A stretch of DNA of 64,000 nucleotides from Aplidium turbinatum (taxonomy: Eukaryota; Chordata; Ascidiacea; Aplousobranchia; Polyclinidae), in the NCBI GenBank assembly GCA_918807975.1, contig OU964926.1:62001-126000 (forward strand), in the 5' to 3' direction. Made by a program: the position numbers and the translations under genes. How positions within the stretch are numbered: the stretch's first letter is position 1; each line of letters starts with the position of its first letter. Below the pieces are notes generated by a model, which saw nothing but the letters and a program-made list of their open reading frames with translations, ran no database searches and was not told the origin of the DNA. Shown here piece by piece: positions 21,424 through 36,107 of the stretch.

Positions 21424-24400
21424 TGAAACTAACGTCATTAAAAATTGTCTAAGAAAGTTTTTTTACGTACTAAAAGTGAAAATTATTGAAAAAAATTTTC
21501 TTTTCAAAAAAAATTTTCAAAAATTTTTCAAAGACATTTCATACAGTCAAAAGTAATTCTTTTTTTCGAAACTGTCTAATTCTTTTTGTTTGAAACAAAC
21601 GTCATTAAAAACTGTCTAAGAAAGTTTTTTTAAGTACTAAAAGTGAAAATTATTGAAAACAAATTGTCTTTTCAAAAAATGTTTTCTAAGACATTTCATA
21701 CAGTGAAAAATAATTTTTTTTTGTGAAACTGTCTAATTCGTTTTGTTTGAAACTAACGTCATTAAAAATTGTCTAAGAAAGTTTTTTTACGTACTAAAAG
21801 TGAAAATTATTGAAAAATAATTGTCTTTTCAAAAAAATTTTTCTAAGACATTTCATACAGTGAAAAATAATTTTTTTTTGCGAAACTGTCTAATTCGTTT
21901 TGTTTGAAACTAACGTCATTAAAAGTTGTCTAAGAAAGTTTTTTTACGTACTAAAAGTGAAAATTATTGAAAAAAAATTTTCTTTTCAAAAAAATTTTTC
22001 CAAGACATTTCATACATTGAAAAATAATTTTTTTTAGCGAAACTGTCTAATTCTTTTTGTTTGAAACTAACGTCATTAAAAATTGTCTAAGAAAGTTTTT
22101 TTACGTACTAAAAGTGAAAATTATTGAAAAAAAATTGTCTTTTCAAAAAAATTTTTCTAAGACATTTCATACAGTGAAAAATAATTTTTTTTTGCGAAAC
22201 TGTCTAATTCTTTTTGTTTGAAACTAACGTCGTTAAAAATTGTCTAAGAAAGTTTTTTTACGTACTAAAAGTGAAAATTATTGAAAAAAATTTTCTTTTC
22301 AAAAAAATTTTCAAAACTTTTTCTAAGACATTTCATACATTGAAAAATAATTTTTTTTTGCGAAACTGTCTAATTCGTTTTGTTTGAAACTAACGTCATT
22401 AAAAATTGTCTAAGAAAGTTTTTTTACGTACTAAAAGTGAAAATTATTGAAAACAAATTTTCTTTTCAAAAAAATTTTTCTAAGACATTTCATACAGTGA
22501 AAAATAATTTTTTTTTTCGAAACTGTCTAATTCTTTTTGTTTGAAACTAACGTCATTAAAAATTGTCTAAGAAAGTTTTTTTACGTACTAAAAGTGAAAA
22601 TTATTGAAAAAAATTTTCTTTTCAAGAAAAATATTCAAAAATTTTTCTAAGACATTTCATACAGTGAAAAATAATTTTTTTTTGCGAAACTGTCTAATTC
22701 TTTTTGTTTGAAACTAACGTCATTAAAAATTGTCTAAGAAAGTTTTTTTACGTACTAAAAGTGAAAATTATTGAAAAAAAGTTGTCTTTTCAAAAAAATT
22801 TTTCTAAGACATTTCATACAGTGAAAAATAATTTTTTTTTGCGAAACTGTCTAATTCTTTTTGTTTGAAACTAACGTCATTAAAAATTGTCTAAGAAAGT
22901 TTTTTTACGTACTAAAAGTGAAAATTATTGAAAAAAATTTTCTTTTCAAGAAAAATTTTCAAAAACTTTTCTAAGACATTTCATACAGTGAAAAATAATT
23001 TTTTTTTCGAAACTGTCTAATTCTTTTTGTTTGAAACTAACGTCATTAAAAATTGTCTAAGAAAGTTTTTTTACCTACTAAAAGTGAAAATTATTGAAAA
23101 AAAATTTTCTTTTCAAAAAAATTTTTCTAAGACATTTCATACAGTGAAAAATATTTTTTTTTTGCGAAACTATCCAATTCTTTTTGTTTGAAACTAACGT
23201 CATTAAAAATTGTCTAAGAAAGTTTTTTTACGTACTAAAAGTGAAAATTATTGAAAAAAATTTTCTTTTCAAAAAAAATTTTCAAAGATTTTTCAAAGAC
23301 ATTTCATACAGTCAAAAATAATTTTTTTTTTCGAAACTGTCTAATTCTTTTTGTTTGAAACTAACGTCATTACAAATTGTCTAAGAAAGTTTTTTTACGT
23401 ACTAAAAGTGAAAATTATTGAAAAAAAGTTGTCTTTTCAAAAAAATTTTTCTAAGACATTTCATACAGTGAAAAATAATTTTTATTTGCGAAACTGTCTA
23501 ATTCGTTTTGTTTGAAACTAACGTCATTAAAAATTGTCTAAGAAAGTTTTTTTACGTACTAAAAGTGAAAACTATTGAAAAAAATTTTCTTTTCAAGAAA
23601 AATTTTCAAAAATTTTTCTAAGACATTTCATACAGTGAAAAATAATTTTTATTTGCGAAACTGTCTAATTCGTTTTGTTTGAAACTAACGTCATTAAAAA
23701 TTGTCTAAGAAAGTTTTTTTAAGTACTAAAAGTGAAAATTATTGAAAAAAATTTTCTTTTCAAGAAAAATTTTCAAAACTTTTTCTAAGACATTTCATAC
23801 AGTGAAAAATAATTTTTTTTTGCGAAACTGTCTAATTCTTTTTGTTTGAAACTAACGTCATTAAAAATTGTCTAAGAAAGTTTTTTTAAGTACTAAAAGT
23901 GAAAATTATTGAAAAAAAATTGTCTTTTCAAAAAAATTTTTCTAAGACATTTCATACAGTGAAAAATAATTTTTTTTTGCGAAACTGTCTAATTCTTTTT
24001 GTTTGAAACTAACGTCATTAAAAATTGTCTAAGAAAGTTTTTTTACGTACTAAAAGTGAAAATTATTGAAAAAAAGTTGTCTTTTCAAAAAAATTTTTCT
24101 AAGACATTTCATACAGTGAAAAATATTTTTTTTTTGCGAAACTATCCAATTCTTTTTGTTTGAAACTAACGTCATTAAAAATTGTCTAAGAAAGTTTTGT
24201 TACGTACTAAAAGTGAAAATTATTGAAAAAAATTTTCTTTTCAAAAAAAATTTTCAAAGATTTTTCAAAGACATTTCATACAGTCAAAAATAATTTTTTT
24301 TTTCGAAACAGTCTAATTCTTTTTGTTTGAAACTAACGTCATTACAAATTGTCTAAGAAAGTTTTTTTACGTACTAAAAGTGAAAATTATTGAAAAAAAA

Positions 24401-27400
24401 TTGTCTTTTCAAAAAAATTTTTCTAAGACATTTCATACAGTGAAAAATAATTTTTATTTGCGAAACTGTCTAATTCGTTTTGTTTGAAACTAACGTCATT
24501 AAAAATTGTCTAAGAAAGTTATTTACGTACTAAAAGTGAAAATTATTGAAAAAAATTTTCTTTTCAAGAAAAATTTTCAAAAATTTTTCTAAAACATTTC
24601 ATACAGTGAAAAATAATTTTTTTTTTCGAAACTGTCTAATTCTTTTTGTTTGAAACTAACGTCATTAAAAATTGTCTAAGAAAGATTTTTAAGTACTAAA
24701 AGTGAAAATTATTGAAAAAAAATTGTCTTTTCAAAAAAATTGTTCGAAGACATTTCATACAGTGAAAAATAATTTTTTTTTTCGAAACTGTCTAATTCGT
24801 TTTGTTTGAAACTAACGTCATTAAAAGTTGTCTAAGAAAGTTTTTTTACGTACTAAAAGTGAAAATTATTGAAAAAAAATTGTCTTTTCAAAAAAATTTT
24901 TCTAAGACATTTCATACAGTGAAAAATAATTTTTTTTTGCGAAACTGTCTAATTCTTTTTGTTTGAAACTAACGTCATTAAAAATTGTCTAAGAAAGATT
25001 TTTAAGTACTAAAAGTGAAAATTATTGAAAAAAAGTTGTCTTTTCAAAAAAATTTTTCTAAGACATTTCATACAGTGAAAAATAATTTTTATTTGCGAAA
25101 CTGTCTAATTCGTTTTGTTTGAAACTAACGTCATTAAAAATTGTCTAAGAAAGTTTTTTTACGTACTAAAAGTGAAAATTATTGAAAAAAAATTGTCTTT
25201 TCAAAAAAATTTTTCTAAGACATTTCATACAGTGAAAAATAATTTTTTTTTGCGAAACTGTCTAATTCTTTTTGTTTGAAACTAACGTCATTAAAAATTG
25301 TCTAAGAAAGTTTTTTTACGTACTAAAAGTGAAAATTATTGAAAAAAAATTGTCTTTTCAAAAAAATTTTTCTAAGACATTTCATACAGTGAAAAATATT
25401 TTTTTTTTGCGAAACTATCCAATTCTTTTTGTTTGAAACTAACGTCATTAAAAATTGTCTAAGAAAGTTTTTTTACGTACTAAAAGTGAAAATTATTGAA
25501 AAAAATTTTCTTTTCAAAAAAAATTTTCAAAGATTTTTCAAAGACATTTCATAGAGTCAAAATTATTTTTTTTTTTCGAAACTGTCTAATTCTTTTTGTT
25601 TGAAACTAACGTCATTACAAATTGTCTAAGAAAGTTTTTTTACGTACTAAAAATGAAAATTATTGAAAAAAAGTTGTCTTTTCAAAAAAATTTTTCTAAG
25701 ACATTTCATACAGTGAAAAATAATTTTTATTTGCGAAACTGTCTAATTCGTTTTGTTTGAAACTAACGTCATTAAAAATTGTCTAAGAAAGTTTTTTTAC
25801 GTACTAAAAGTGAAAACTATTGAAAAAAATTTTCTTTTCAAGAAAAATTTTCAAAAATTTTTCTAAGACATTTCATACAGTGAAAAATAATTTTTATTTG
25901 CGAAACTGTCTAATTCTTTTTGTTTGAAACTAACGTCATTAAAAATTGTCTAAGAAAGTTTTTTTAAGTACTAAAAGTGAAAATTATTGAAAAAAATTTT
26001 CTTTTCAAGAAAAATTTTCAAAACTTTTTCTAAGACATTTCATACAGTGAAAAATAATTTTTTTTGAGAAACTGTCTAACTCTTTTTGTTTGAAACTAAC
26101 GTCATTAAAAATTGTCTAAGAAAGTTTTTTTAAGTACTAAAAGTGAAAATTATTGAAAAAAAATTGTCTTTTCAAAAAAATTTTTCTAAGACATTTCATA
26201 CAGTGAAAAATAATTTTTTTTTGCGAAACTGTCTAATTCTTTTTGTTTGAAACTAACGTCATTAAAAATTGTCTAAGAAAGTTTTTTTACGTACTAAAAG
26301 TGAAAATTATTGAAAAAAAATTGTCTTTTCAAAAAAATTTTTCTAAGACATTTCATACAGTGAAAAATATTTTTTTTTTGCGAAACTATCCAATTCTTTT
26401 TGTTTGAAACTAACGTCATTAAAAATTGTCTAAGAAAGTTTTTTTACGTACTAAAAGTGATAATTATTGAAAAAAATTTTCTTTTCAAAAAAAATTTTCA
26501 AAGATTTTTCAAAGACATTTCATACAGTGAAAAATAATTTTTTTTTTCGAAACTGTCTAATTCTTTTTGTTTGAAACTAACGTCATTACAAATTGTCTAA
26601 GAAAGTTTTTTTAAGTACTAAAAGTGAAAATTATTGAAAAAAAGTTGTCTTTTCAAAAAAATTTTTCTAAGACATTTCATACAGTGAAAAATAATTTTTA
26701 TTTGCGAAACTGTCTAATTCGTTTTGTTTGAAACTAACGTCATTAAAAATTGTCTAAGAAAGTTTTTTTACGTACTAAAAGTGAAAACTATTGAAAAAAA
26801 TTTTCTTTTCAAGAAAAATTTTCAAAAATTTTTCTAAGACATTTCATACAGTGAAAAATAATTTTTATTTGCGAAACTGTCTAATTCTTTTTGTTTGAAA
26901 CAAACGTCATTAAAAATTGTCTAAGAAAGTTTTTTTAAGTACTAAAAGTGAAAATTATTGAAAAAAAATTGTCTTTTCAAAAAAATTGTTCTAAGACATT
27001 TCATACAGTGAAAAATAATTTTTTTTTTCGAAACTGTCTAATTCGTTTTGTTTGAAACTAACGTCATTAAAAGTTGTCTAAGAAAGTTTTTTTACGTACT
27101 AAAAGTGAAAATTATTGAAAAAAAATTTTCTTTTCAAAAAAATTTTTCCAAGACATTTCATACAGTGAAAAATAATTTTTTTTTGCGAAACTGTCTAATT
27201 CTTTTTGTTTGAAACTAACGTCATTAAAAATTGTCTAAGAAAGTTTTTTTACGTACTAAAAGTGAAAATTATTGAAAAAAAATTGTCTTTTCAAAAAAAT
27301 TTTTCTAAGACATTTCATACAGTGAAAAATTTTTTTTTTTTGAGAAACTATCCAATTCTTTTTGTTTGAAACTAACGTCATTAAAAATTGTCTAAGAAAG

Positions 27401-30400
27401 TTTTTTTACGTACTAAAAGTGAAAATTATTGAAAAAAATTTTCTTTTCAAAAAAATTTTTCTAAGACATTTCATACAGTGAAAAATAATTTTTATTTGCG
27501 AAACTGTCTAATTCGTTTTGTTTGAAACTAACGTCATTAAAAATTGTCTAAAAAAGTTTTTTTACGTACTAAAAGTGAAAATTATTGAAAAAAATTTTCT
27601 TTTCAAGAAAAATTTTCAAAAATTTTTCTAAGACATTTCATATAGTGAAAAATAATTTTTTTTTGCGAAACTGTCTAATTCTTTTTGTTTGAAACTAACG
27701 TCATTAAAAATTGTCTAAGAAAGTTTTTTTAAGTACTAAAAGTGAAAATTATTGAAAAAAAATTGTCTTTTCAAAAAAATTGTTCTAAGACATTTCATAC
27801 AGTGAAAAATAATTTTTTTTTGCGAAACTGTCTAATTCGTTTTGTTTGAAACTAACGTCATTAAAAGTTGTCTAAGAAAGTTTTTTTACGTACTAAAAGT
27901 GAAAATTATTGAAAAAAAATTTTCTTTTCAAAAAAATTTTTCCAAGACATTTCATACAGTGAAAAATAATTTTTTTTTGCGAAACTGTCTAATTCTTTTT
28001 GTTTGAAACTAACGTCATTACAAATTGTCTAAGAAAGTTTTTTTACGTACTAAAAGTGAAAATTATTGAAAAAAAGTTGTCTTTTCAAAAAAATTTTTCT
28101 AAGACATTTCATACAGTGAAAAATAATTTTTATTTGCGAAACTGTCTAATTCGTTTTGTTTGAAACTAACGTCATTAAAAATTGTCTAAGAAAGTTTTTT
28201 TACGTACTAAAAGTGAAAACTATTGAAAAAAATTTTCTTTTCAAGAAAAATTTTCAAAAATTTTTCTAAGACATTTCATACAGTGAAAAATAATTTTTAT
28301 TTGCGAAACTGTCTAATTCTTTTTGTTTGAAACTAACGTCATTAAAAATTGTCTAAGAAAGTTTTTTTAAGTACTAAAAGTGAAAATTATTGAAAAAAAT
28401 TTTCTTTTCAAGAAAAATTTTCAAAACTTTTTCTAAGACATTTCATACAGTGAAAAATAATTTTTTTTGAGAAACTGTCTAACTCTTTTTGTTTGAAACT
28501 AACGTCATTAAAAATTGTCTAAGAAAGTTTTTTTAAGTACTAAAAGTGAAAATTATTGAAAAAAAATTGTCTTTTCAAAAAAATTTTTCTAAGACATTTC
28601 ATACAGTGAAAAATAATTTTTTTTTGCGAAACTGTCTAATTCTTTTTGTTTGAAACTAACGTCATTAAAAATTGTCTAAGAAAGTTTTTTTACGTACTAA
28701 AAGTGAAAATTATTGAAAAAAAATTGTCTTTTCAAAAAAATTTTTCTAAGACATTTCATACAGTGAAAAATATTTTTTTTTGCGAAACTATCCAATTCTT
28801 TTTGTTTGAAACTAACGTCATTAAAAATTGTCTAAGAAAGTTTTTTTACGTACTAAAAGTGATAATTATTGAAAAAAATTTTCTTTTCAAAAAAAATTTT
28901 CAAAGATTTTTCAAAGACATTTCATACAGTGAAAAATAATTTTTTTTTTCGAAACTGTCTAATTCTTTTTGTTTGAAACTAACGTCATTACAAATTGTCT
29001 AAGAAAGTTTTTTTAAGTACTAAAAGTGAAAATTATTGAAAAAAAGTTGTCTTTTCAAAAAAATTTTTCTAAGACATTTCATACAGTGAAAAATAATTTT
29101 TATTTGCGAAACTGTCTAATTCGTTTTGTTTGAAACTAACGTCATTAAAAATTGTCTAAGAAAGTTTTTTTACGTACTAAAAGTGAAAACTATTGAAAAA
29201 AATTTTCTTTTCAAGAAAAATTTTCAAAAATTTTTCTAAGACATTTCATACAGTGAAAAATAATTTTTATTTGCGAAACTGTCTAATTCGTTTTGTTTGA
29301 AACTAACGTCATTAAAAATTGTCTAAAAAAGTTTTTTTACGTACTAAAAGTGAAAATTATTGAAAAAAATTTTCTTTTCAAGAAAAATTTTCAAAAATTT
29401 TTCTAAGACATTTCATATAGTGAAAAATAATTTTTTTTTGCGAAACTGTCTAATTCTTTTTGTTTGAAACTAACGTCATTAAAAATTGTCTAAGAAAGTT
29501 TTTTTAAGTACTAAAAGTGAAAATTATTGAAAAAAAATTGTCTTTTCAAAAAAATTGTTCTAAGACATTTCATACAGTGAAAAATAATTTTTTTTTGCGA
29601 AACTGTCTAATTCGTTTTGTTTGAAACTAACGTCATTAAAAGTTGTCTAAGAAAGTTTTTTTACGTACTAAAAGTGAAAATTATTGAAAAAAAATTTTCT
29701 TTTCAAAAAAATTTTTCCAAGACATTTCATACAGTGAAAAATAATTTTTTTTTGCGAAACTGTCTAATTCTTTTTGTTTGAAACTAACGTCATTAAAAAT
29801 TGTCTAAGAAAGTTTTTTTACGTACTAAAAGTGAAAATTATTGAAAAAAAATTGTCTTTTCAAAAAAATTTTTCTAAGACATTTCATACAGTGAAAAATT
29901 TTTTTTTTTTGAGAAACTATCCAATTCTTTTTGTTTGAAACTAACGTCATTAAAAATTGTCTAAGAAAGTTTTTTTACGTACTAAAAGTGAAAATTATTG
30001 AAAAAAATTTTCTTTTCAAAAAAAATTTTCAAAGATTTTTCAAAGACATTTCATACAGTCAAAAATAATTTTTTTTTTCGAAACTGTCTAATTCTTTTTG
30101 TTTGAAACTAACGTCATTACAAATTGTCTAAGAAAGTTTTTTTACGTACTAAAAGTGAAAATTATTGAAAAAAAGTTGTCTTTTCAAAAAAATTTTTCTA
30201 AGACATTTCATACAGTGAAAAATAATTTTTATTTGCGAAACTGTCTAATTCGTTTTGTTTGAAACTAACGTCATTAAAAATTGTCTAAAAAAGTTTTTTT
30301 ACGTACTAAAAGTGAAAATTATTGAAAAAAATTTTCTTTTCAAGAAAAATTTTCAAAAATTTTTCTAAGACATTTCATATAGTGAAAAATAATTTTTTTT

Positions 30401-33400
30401 TGCGAAACTGTCTAATTCTTTTTGTTTGAAACTAACGTCATTAAAAATTGTCTAAGAAAGTTTTTTTAAGTACTAAAAGTGAAAATTATTGAAAAAAAAT
30501 TGTCTTTTCAAAAAAATTGTTCTAAGACATTTCATACAGTGAAAAATAATTTTTTTTTGCGAAACTGTCTAATTCGTTTTGTTTGAAACTAACGTCATTA
30601 AAAGTTGTCTAAGAAAGTTTTTTTACGTACTAAAAGTGAAAATTATTGAAAAAAAATTTTCTTTTCAAAAAAATTTTTCCAAGACATTTCATACAGTGAA
30701 AAATAATTTTTTTTTGCGAAACTGTCTAATTCTTTTTGTTTGAAACTAACGTCATTACAAATTGTCTAAGAAAGTTTTTTTACGTACTAAAAGTGAAAAT
30801 TATTGAAAAAAAGTTGTCTTTTCAAAAAAATTTTTCTAAGACATTTCATACAGTGAAAAATAATTTTTATTTGCGAAACTGTCTAATTCGTTTTGTTTGA
30901 AACTAACGTCATTAAAAATTGTCTAAGAAAGTTTTTTTACGTACTAAAAGTGAAAACTATTGAAAAAAATTTTCTTTTCAAGAAAAATTTTCAAAAATTT
31001 TTCTAAGACATTTCATACAGTGAAAAATAATTTTTATTTGCGAAACTGTCTAATTCTTTTTGTTTGAAACTAACGTCATTAAAAATTGTCTAAGAAAGTT
31101 TTTTTAAGTACTAAAAGTGAAAATTATTGAAAAAAATTTTCTTTTCAAGAAAAATTTTCAAAACTTTTTCTAAGACATTTCATACAGTGAAAAATAATTT
31201 TTTTTGAGAAACTGTCTAACTCTTTTTGTTTGAAACTAACGTCATTAAAAATTGTCTAAGAAAGTTTTTTTAAGTACTAAAAGTGAAAATTATTGAAAAA
31301 AAATTGTCTTTTCAAAAAAATTTTTCTAAGACATTTCATACAGTGAAAAATAATTTTTTTTTGCGAAACTGTCTAATTCTTTTTGTTTGAAACTAACGTC
31401 ATTAAAAATTGTCTAAGAAAGTTTTTTTACGTACTAAAAGTGAAAATTATTGAAAAAAAATTGTCTTTTCAAAAAAATTTTTCTAAGACATTTCATACAG
31501 TGAAAAATATTTTTTTTTTCGAAACTATCCAATTCTTTTTGTTTGAAACTAACGTCATTAAAAATTGTCTAAGAAAGTTTTTTTACGTACTAAAAGTGAT
31601 AATTATTGAAAAAAATTTTCTTTTCAAAAAAAATTTTCAAAGATTTTTCAAAGACATTTCATACAGTGAAAAATAATTTTTTTTTTCGAAACTGTCTAAT
31701 TCTTTTTGTTTGAAACTAACGTCATTACAAATTGTCTAAGAAAGTTTTTTTAAGTACTAAAAGTGAAAATTATTGAAAAAAAGTTGTCTTTTCAAAAAAA
31801 TTTTTCTAAGACATTTCATACAGTGAAAAATAATTTTTATTTGCGAAACTGTCTAATTCGTTTTGTTTGAAACTAACGTCATTAAAAATTGTCTAAGAAA
31901 GTTTTTTTACGTACTAAAAGTGAAAACTATTGAAAAAAATTTTCTTTTCAAGAAAAATTTTCAAAAATTTTTCTAAGACATTTCATACAGTGAAAAATAA
32001 TTTTTATTTGCGAAACTGTCTAATTCTTTTTGTTTGAAACAAACGTCATTAAAAATTGTCTAAGAAAGTTTTTTTAAGTACTAAAAGTGAAAATTATTGA
32101 AAAAAAATTTTCTTTTCAAAAAAATTTTTCCAAGACATTTCATACAGTGAAAAATAATTTTTTTTTGCGAAACTGTCTAATTCTTTTTGTTTGAAACTAA
32201 CGTCATTAAAAATTGTCTAAGAAAGTTTTTTTACGTACTAAAAGTGAAAATTATTGAAAAAAAATTGTCTTTTCAAAAAAATTTTTCTAAGACATTTCAT
32301 ACAGTGAAAAATAATTTTTTTTTGCGAAACTGTCTAATTCTTTTTGTTTGAAACTAACGTCATTAAAAATTGTCTAAGAAAGTTTTTTAAGTACTAAAAG
32401 TGAAAATTATTGAAAAAAATTTTCTTTTCAAGAAAAATTTTCAAAACTTTTTCTAAGACATTTCATACAGTGAAAAATAATTTTTTTTTGAGAAACTGTC
32501 TAATTCTTTTTGTTTGAAACTAACGTCATTAAAAATCGTCTAAGAAAGTTTTTTTAAGTACTAAAAGTGAAAATTATTGAAAAATAATTGTCTTTTGAAA
32601 AAAATTTTTCTAAGACATTTCATACATTGAAAAATAATTTTTTTTTGCGAAACTGTCTAATTCGTTTTGTTTGAAACTAACGTCATTAAAAATTGTCTAA
32701 AAAAGTTTTTTTACGTACTAAAAGTGAAAATTATTGAAAAAAAATTTTCTTTTCAAAAAATTTTTTCTAAGACATTTCATACAGTGAAAAATAATTTTTT
32801 TTTGCGAAACTGTCTAATTCTTTTTGTTTGAAACTAACGTCATTAAAAATTGTCTAAGAAAGTTTTTTTACGTACTAAAAGTGAAAATTATTGAAAAAAA
32901 ATTGTCTTTTCAAAAAAATTCTTCTAAGACATTTCATACAGTGAAAAATATTTTTTTTTTGCGAAACTATCCAAATCTTCTTGTTTGAAACTAACGTCAT
33001 TAAAAATTGTCTAAGAAAGTTTTTTTACGTACTAAAAGTGAAAATTATTGAAAAAAATTTTCTTTTCCAAAAAAATTTCAAAAATTTTTCAAAGACATTT
33101 CATACAGTCAAAAATAATTTTTTTTTTCGAAACTGTCTAATTCTTTTTGTTTGAAACTAACGTCATTAAAAATTGTCTAAGAAAGTTTCTTTACGTACTA
33201 AAAGTGAAAATAATTGAAAAAAAATTTTCTTTTCAATAAAAATTTTCAAAACTTTTTTTAAGACATTTCATACAGTGAAAAATAATTTTTTTTTGCGAAA
33301 CTGTCTAATTCTTTTTGTTTGAAACTAACGTCATTAAAAATTGTCTAAGAAAGTTTTTTTACGTACTAAAAGTGAAAATTATTGAAAAAAAATTTTCTTT

Positions 33401-34086
33401 TCAAAATAAATTTTCAAAGACATTTCATACAGTGAAAAATAATTTTTTTTTGGGAAATTGTCTAAGTCTTTTTGTTTGAAACTAACGTCATTAAAAATTG
33501 TCTAAGAAAGTTTTTTTACGTACTAAAAGTGAAAATTATTGAAAAAAAATTGTCTTTTCAAAAAAATTTTTCCAAGACATTTCATACAGTGAAAAATAAT
33601 TTTTTTTTGCGAAACTGTCTAATTCTTTTTGTTTGAAACTAACGTCATTAAAAATTGTCTAAGAAAGTTTTTTTACGTACTAAAAGTGAAAATTATTGAA
33701 AAAAAATTATCTTTTCAAAAAAATTTTTCCAAGACATTTCATAAAGTGAAAAATAATTTTTTTTTGCGAAACTATCCAATTCTTTTTGTTTGAAACTAAC
33801 GTCATTAAAAATTGTCTAAGAAAGTTTTTTTACGTACTAAAAGTGAAAAATATTGAAAAAATTGTCTTTTCAAAAAACATTTTCAAAAATTTTTCTAAGA
33901 CATTTCATACAGTGAAAAATAATTTTTGTTTGCGAAACTGTCTAATTCTTTTTGTTTGAAACTAACGTCATTAAAAATTGTCTAAGAAAGTTTTTTTACG
34001 TACTAAAAGTGAAAATTATTGAAAAAAAATTTTCTTTTCAAAAAAATTTTCTAAGACATTTCATACAGTGCAAAATGATTTTTTTT
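21424..34086. repeat. Family B array, about 79 monomers (copy 2)
   Basis: 12.66 kb, in the same monomer order as 2401-15064. Block-boundary variants are at 26066, 28469 and 31206. Differences from copy 1 include GTCTAAAAAAG near 27547 where copy 1 has GTCTAAGAAAG, and CATACAGTG with CTAATTC near 32780 where copy 1 has CATACATTG with CTAATTCG. The latter looks like a change to the neighbouring monomer type, as expected from gene conversion. Confidence 0.95.
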
Positions 34087-34451
34087 GTTCATTAATAATA
34101 GGGTGCCAGTCATGTGAAAACCACTGAAAATTTTTCCTGAGATATTTAATTGAAAATTGCACACATTAAAGATTTTTTTATGTTCATTAATAATGGCAGC
34201 CAGTCATGTGGAAACCACTGAAAAATTTTCCTGAGACATTTCATTGCAAATTGCACACATTAAAGTTTTTTATTATGTTCATTAATAATGGCAGCCAGTC
34301 ATGTGGAAACCACTGAAAAATTTTCCTGAGACATTTCATTGCAAAGTGCACACATTAAAGTTTTCTTTTATTTTCATTAATAATGGCAGCCAGTCATGTG
34401 GAAACCTCTGAAAAAATTTCCTGAGACACTTCATTGCAAATTGCACACATT
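34087..34451. repeat. Family A array, four units
   Basis: Counterpart of 15065-15429, with the same GTGAAAACC and TATTTAATTG variants in its first unit. It passes into C2 without a C1 unit. Confidence 0.93.
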
Positions 34452-35175
34452 GAACAAGAATTTTTTTCAAAGTTTTTCAAAATTTTTTTCCTACTGCAAA
34501 AGTTTATTTTTATGTTCAGTAATATTGTTTTATCATTCCAAAACGTGTTAGCACCGCTAAAACTTGGTTTTAAGTTAAAAATTTGTCAATGAACAAAAGT
34601 TCATTGAATTGCTTATACCTGCATTGAGAGCTGCGCAGCTGCTTTATTTAAGGAGATAGCGTATATTTTAAGTTAAAGTCGCACTCTAATTATTTTTTTT
34701 TGACTTAAGTTATTGTAAATGGCCTAAAATATTTTATCCTACACAAAAAGTTTGGATTATCAAGAAAAAAAATTTTTTTCGAAAATCTTTTTAAAAAATT
34801 TTCCAAGACATTACATTGTCATTTCATACAGTGAAAAAAAAAATTTTTTTTCCGAAGTTTTTCAATTCTTTTTGTTTGAAACTAACGTCATTAAAATATG
34901 TCTAAGAAAGCTTTTTTAACGTACTAAAAGTAAAAGCTTTTGAGGAAAATTGTCTTTTCAAAAAACATTTTCAAAAATTTTTCTAAGACATTTCATACAG
35001 TGAAAAATAATTTTTTTTTACGAATCTTTTCAATTCTTTTTGTTTGAAACTAACGTCATTAAAAGTTGTCTAAGAAAGTTTTTTTACGTACTAAAAGTAA
35101 ACGTTATTGAAAAAAAATTGTCCTTTTAAAAAAATGTTTCTAAGACATTTCATACAGTGCAAAATGATTTTTTTT
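34452..35175. repeat. C2 unit directly after A (no C1)
   Basis: Counterpart of 15430-16152; stem-loop 34586-34607. It has one extra T in the run before GACTTAAG and CCTAAAATATT in place of CCTAAGATATT. The latter change is shared with the copy 3 unit at 61410, so some exchange or shared history links copies 2 and 3 here. Confidence 0.9.
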
Positions 35176-36107
35176 GTTCATTAATAATAGAGTGCCAGAC
35201 ATGTGGAAACCACTGAAAATTTTTCCTGAGACATTTCATTGAAAATTGCACACATTAAAGTTTTTTTTATGTTCATTAATAATGGCAGCAAGTCATGTGG
35301 AAACCACTGAAAAATTTTCCTGAGACATTTCATTGCAATTTGCACACATTAAAGTTTTTTTTTATGTTCATTAATAATGGCAGCCAGTCATGTGGAAACC
35401 ACTGAAAAATTTTCCTGAGACATTTCATTGCAAAATGCACACATTAAAGTTTTTTTTTATCTTCATTAATAATGGCAGCCAATCATGTGGAAACCACTGA
35501 AAAATTTTCCTGAGACATTTCATTGCAAAGTGCACACATTAAAATTTTTTTTATGTTCATTAATAATGGCAGCCAGTCATGTGGAAACCACTGAAAAATT
35601 TCCCTGAGACATTTCATTGCAAACTGCACACATTAAAGTTTTTTTTTATGTTCATAAATAATGGCAGCCAGTCATGTGGAAACCACTAAAAAATTTGCCT
35701 GAGACATTTCATTGCAAATTGCCCACATTAAAGTTTTTTTTTATGTTCATTAATAATGGCAGCCAGTCATGTGGAAACCACTGAAATGTTTTCCTGAGAC
35801 ACTTCATTGCAAATTGCACACCTTAAAGTTTTTTTTTATGTTTATTAATAATGGCAGCCAGTCATGTGGAAACCACTGAAAAGTTTTTCTGAGACATTTC
35901 ATTGCAAATTGCACACATTAAAGTTTTTTTTATGTTCATAAATAATGGCAGCCAGTCATGTGGAAACCTCTGAAAAATTTTCCTGAGACATTTCATTGCA
36001 AATTGCACACATTAAAGTTTTTTTTATGTTCATTAATGATGGCAGCCAGTCATGTGGAAACTTCTGAAAAAATTTCCTGAGACATTTCATTGCAAAGTGC
36101 ACACATT
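35176..36107. repeat. Family A array, ten units
   Basis: Counterpart of 16153-17084, same order of marked units. One unit has CACACCTTAAAG near 35820 where copy 1 has CACACATTAAAG. Confidence 0.94.
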
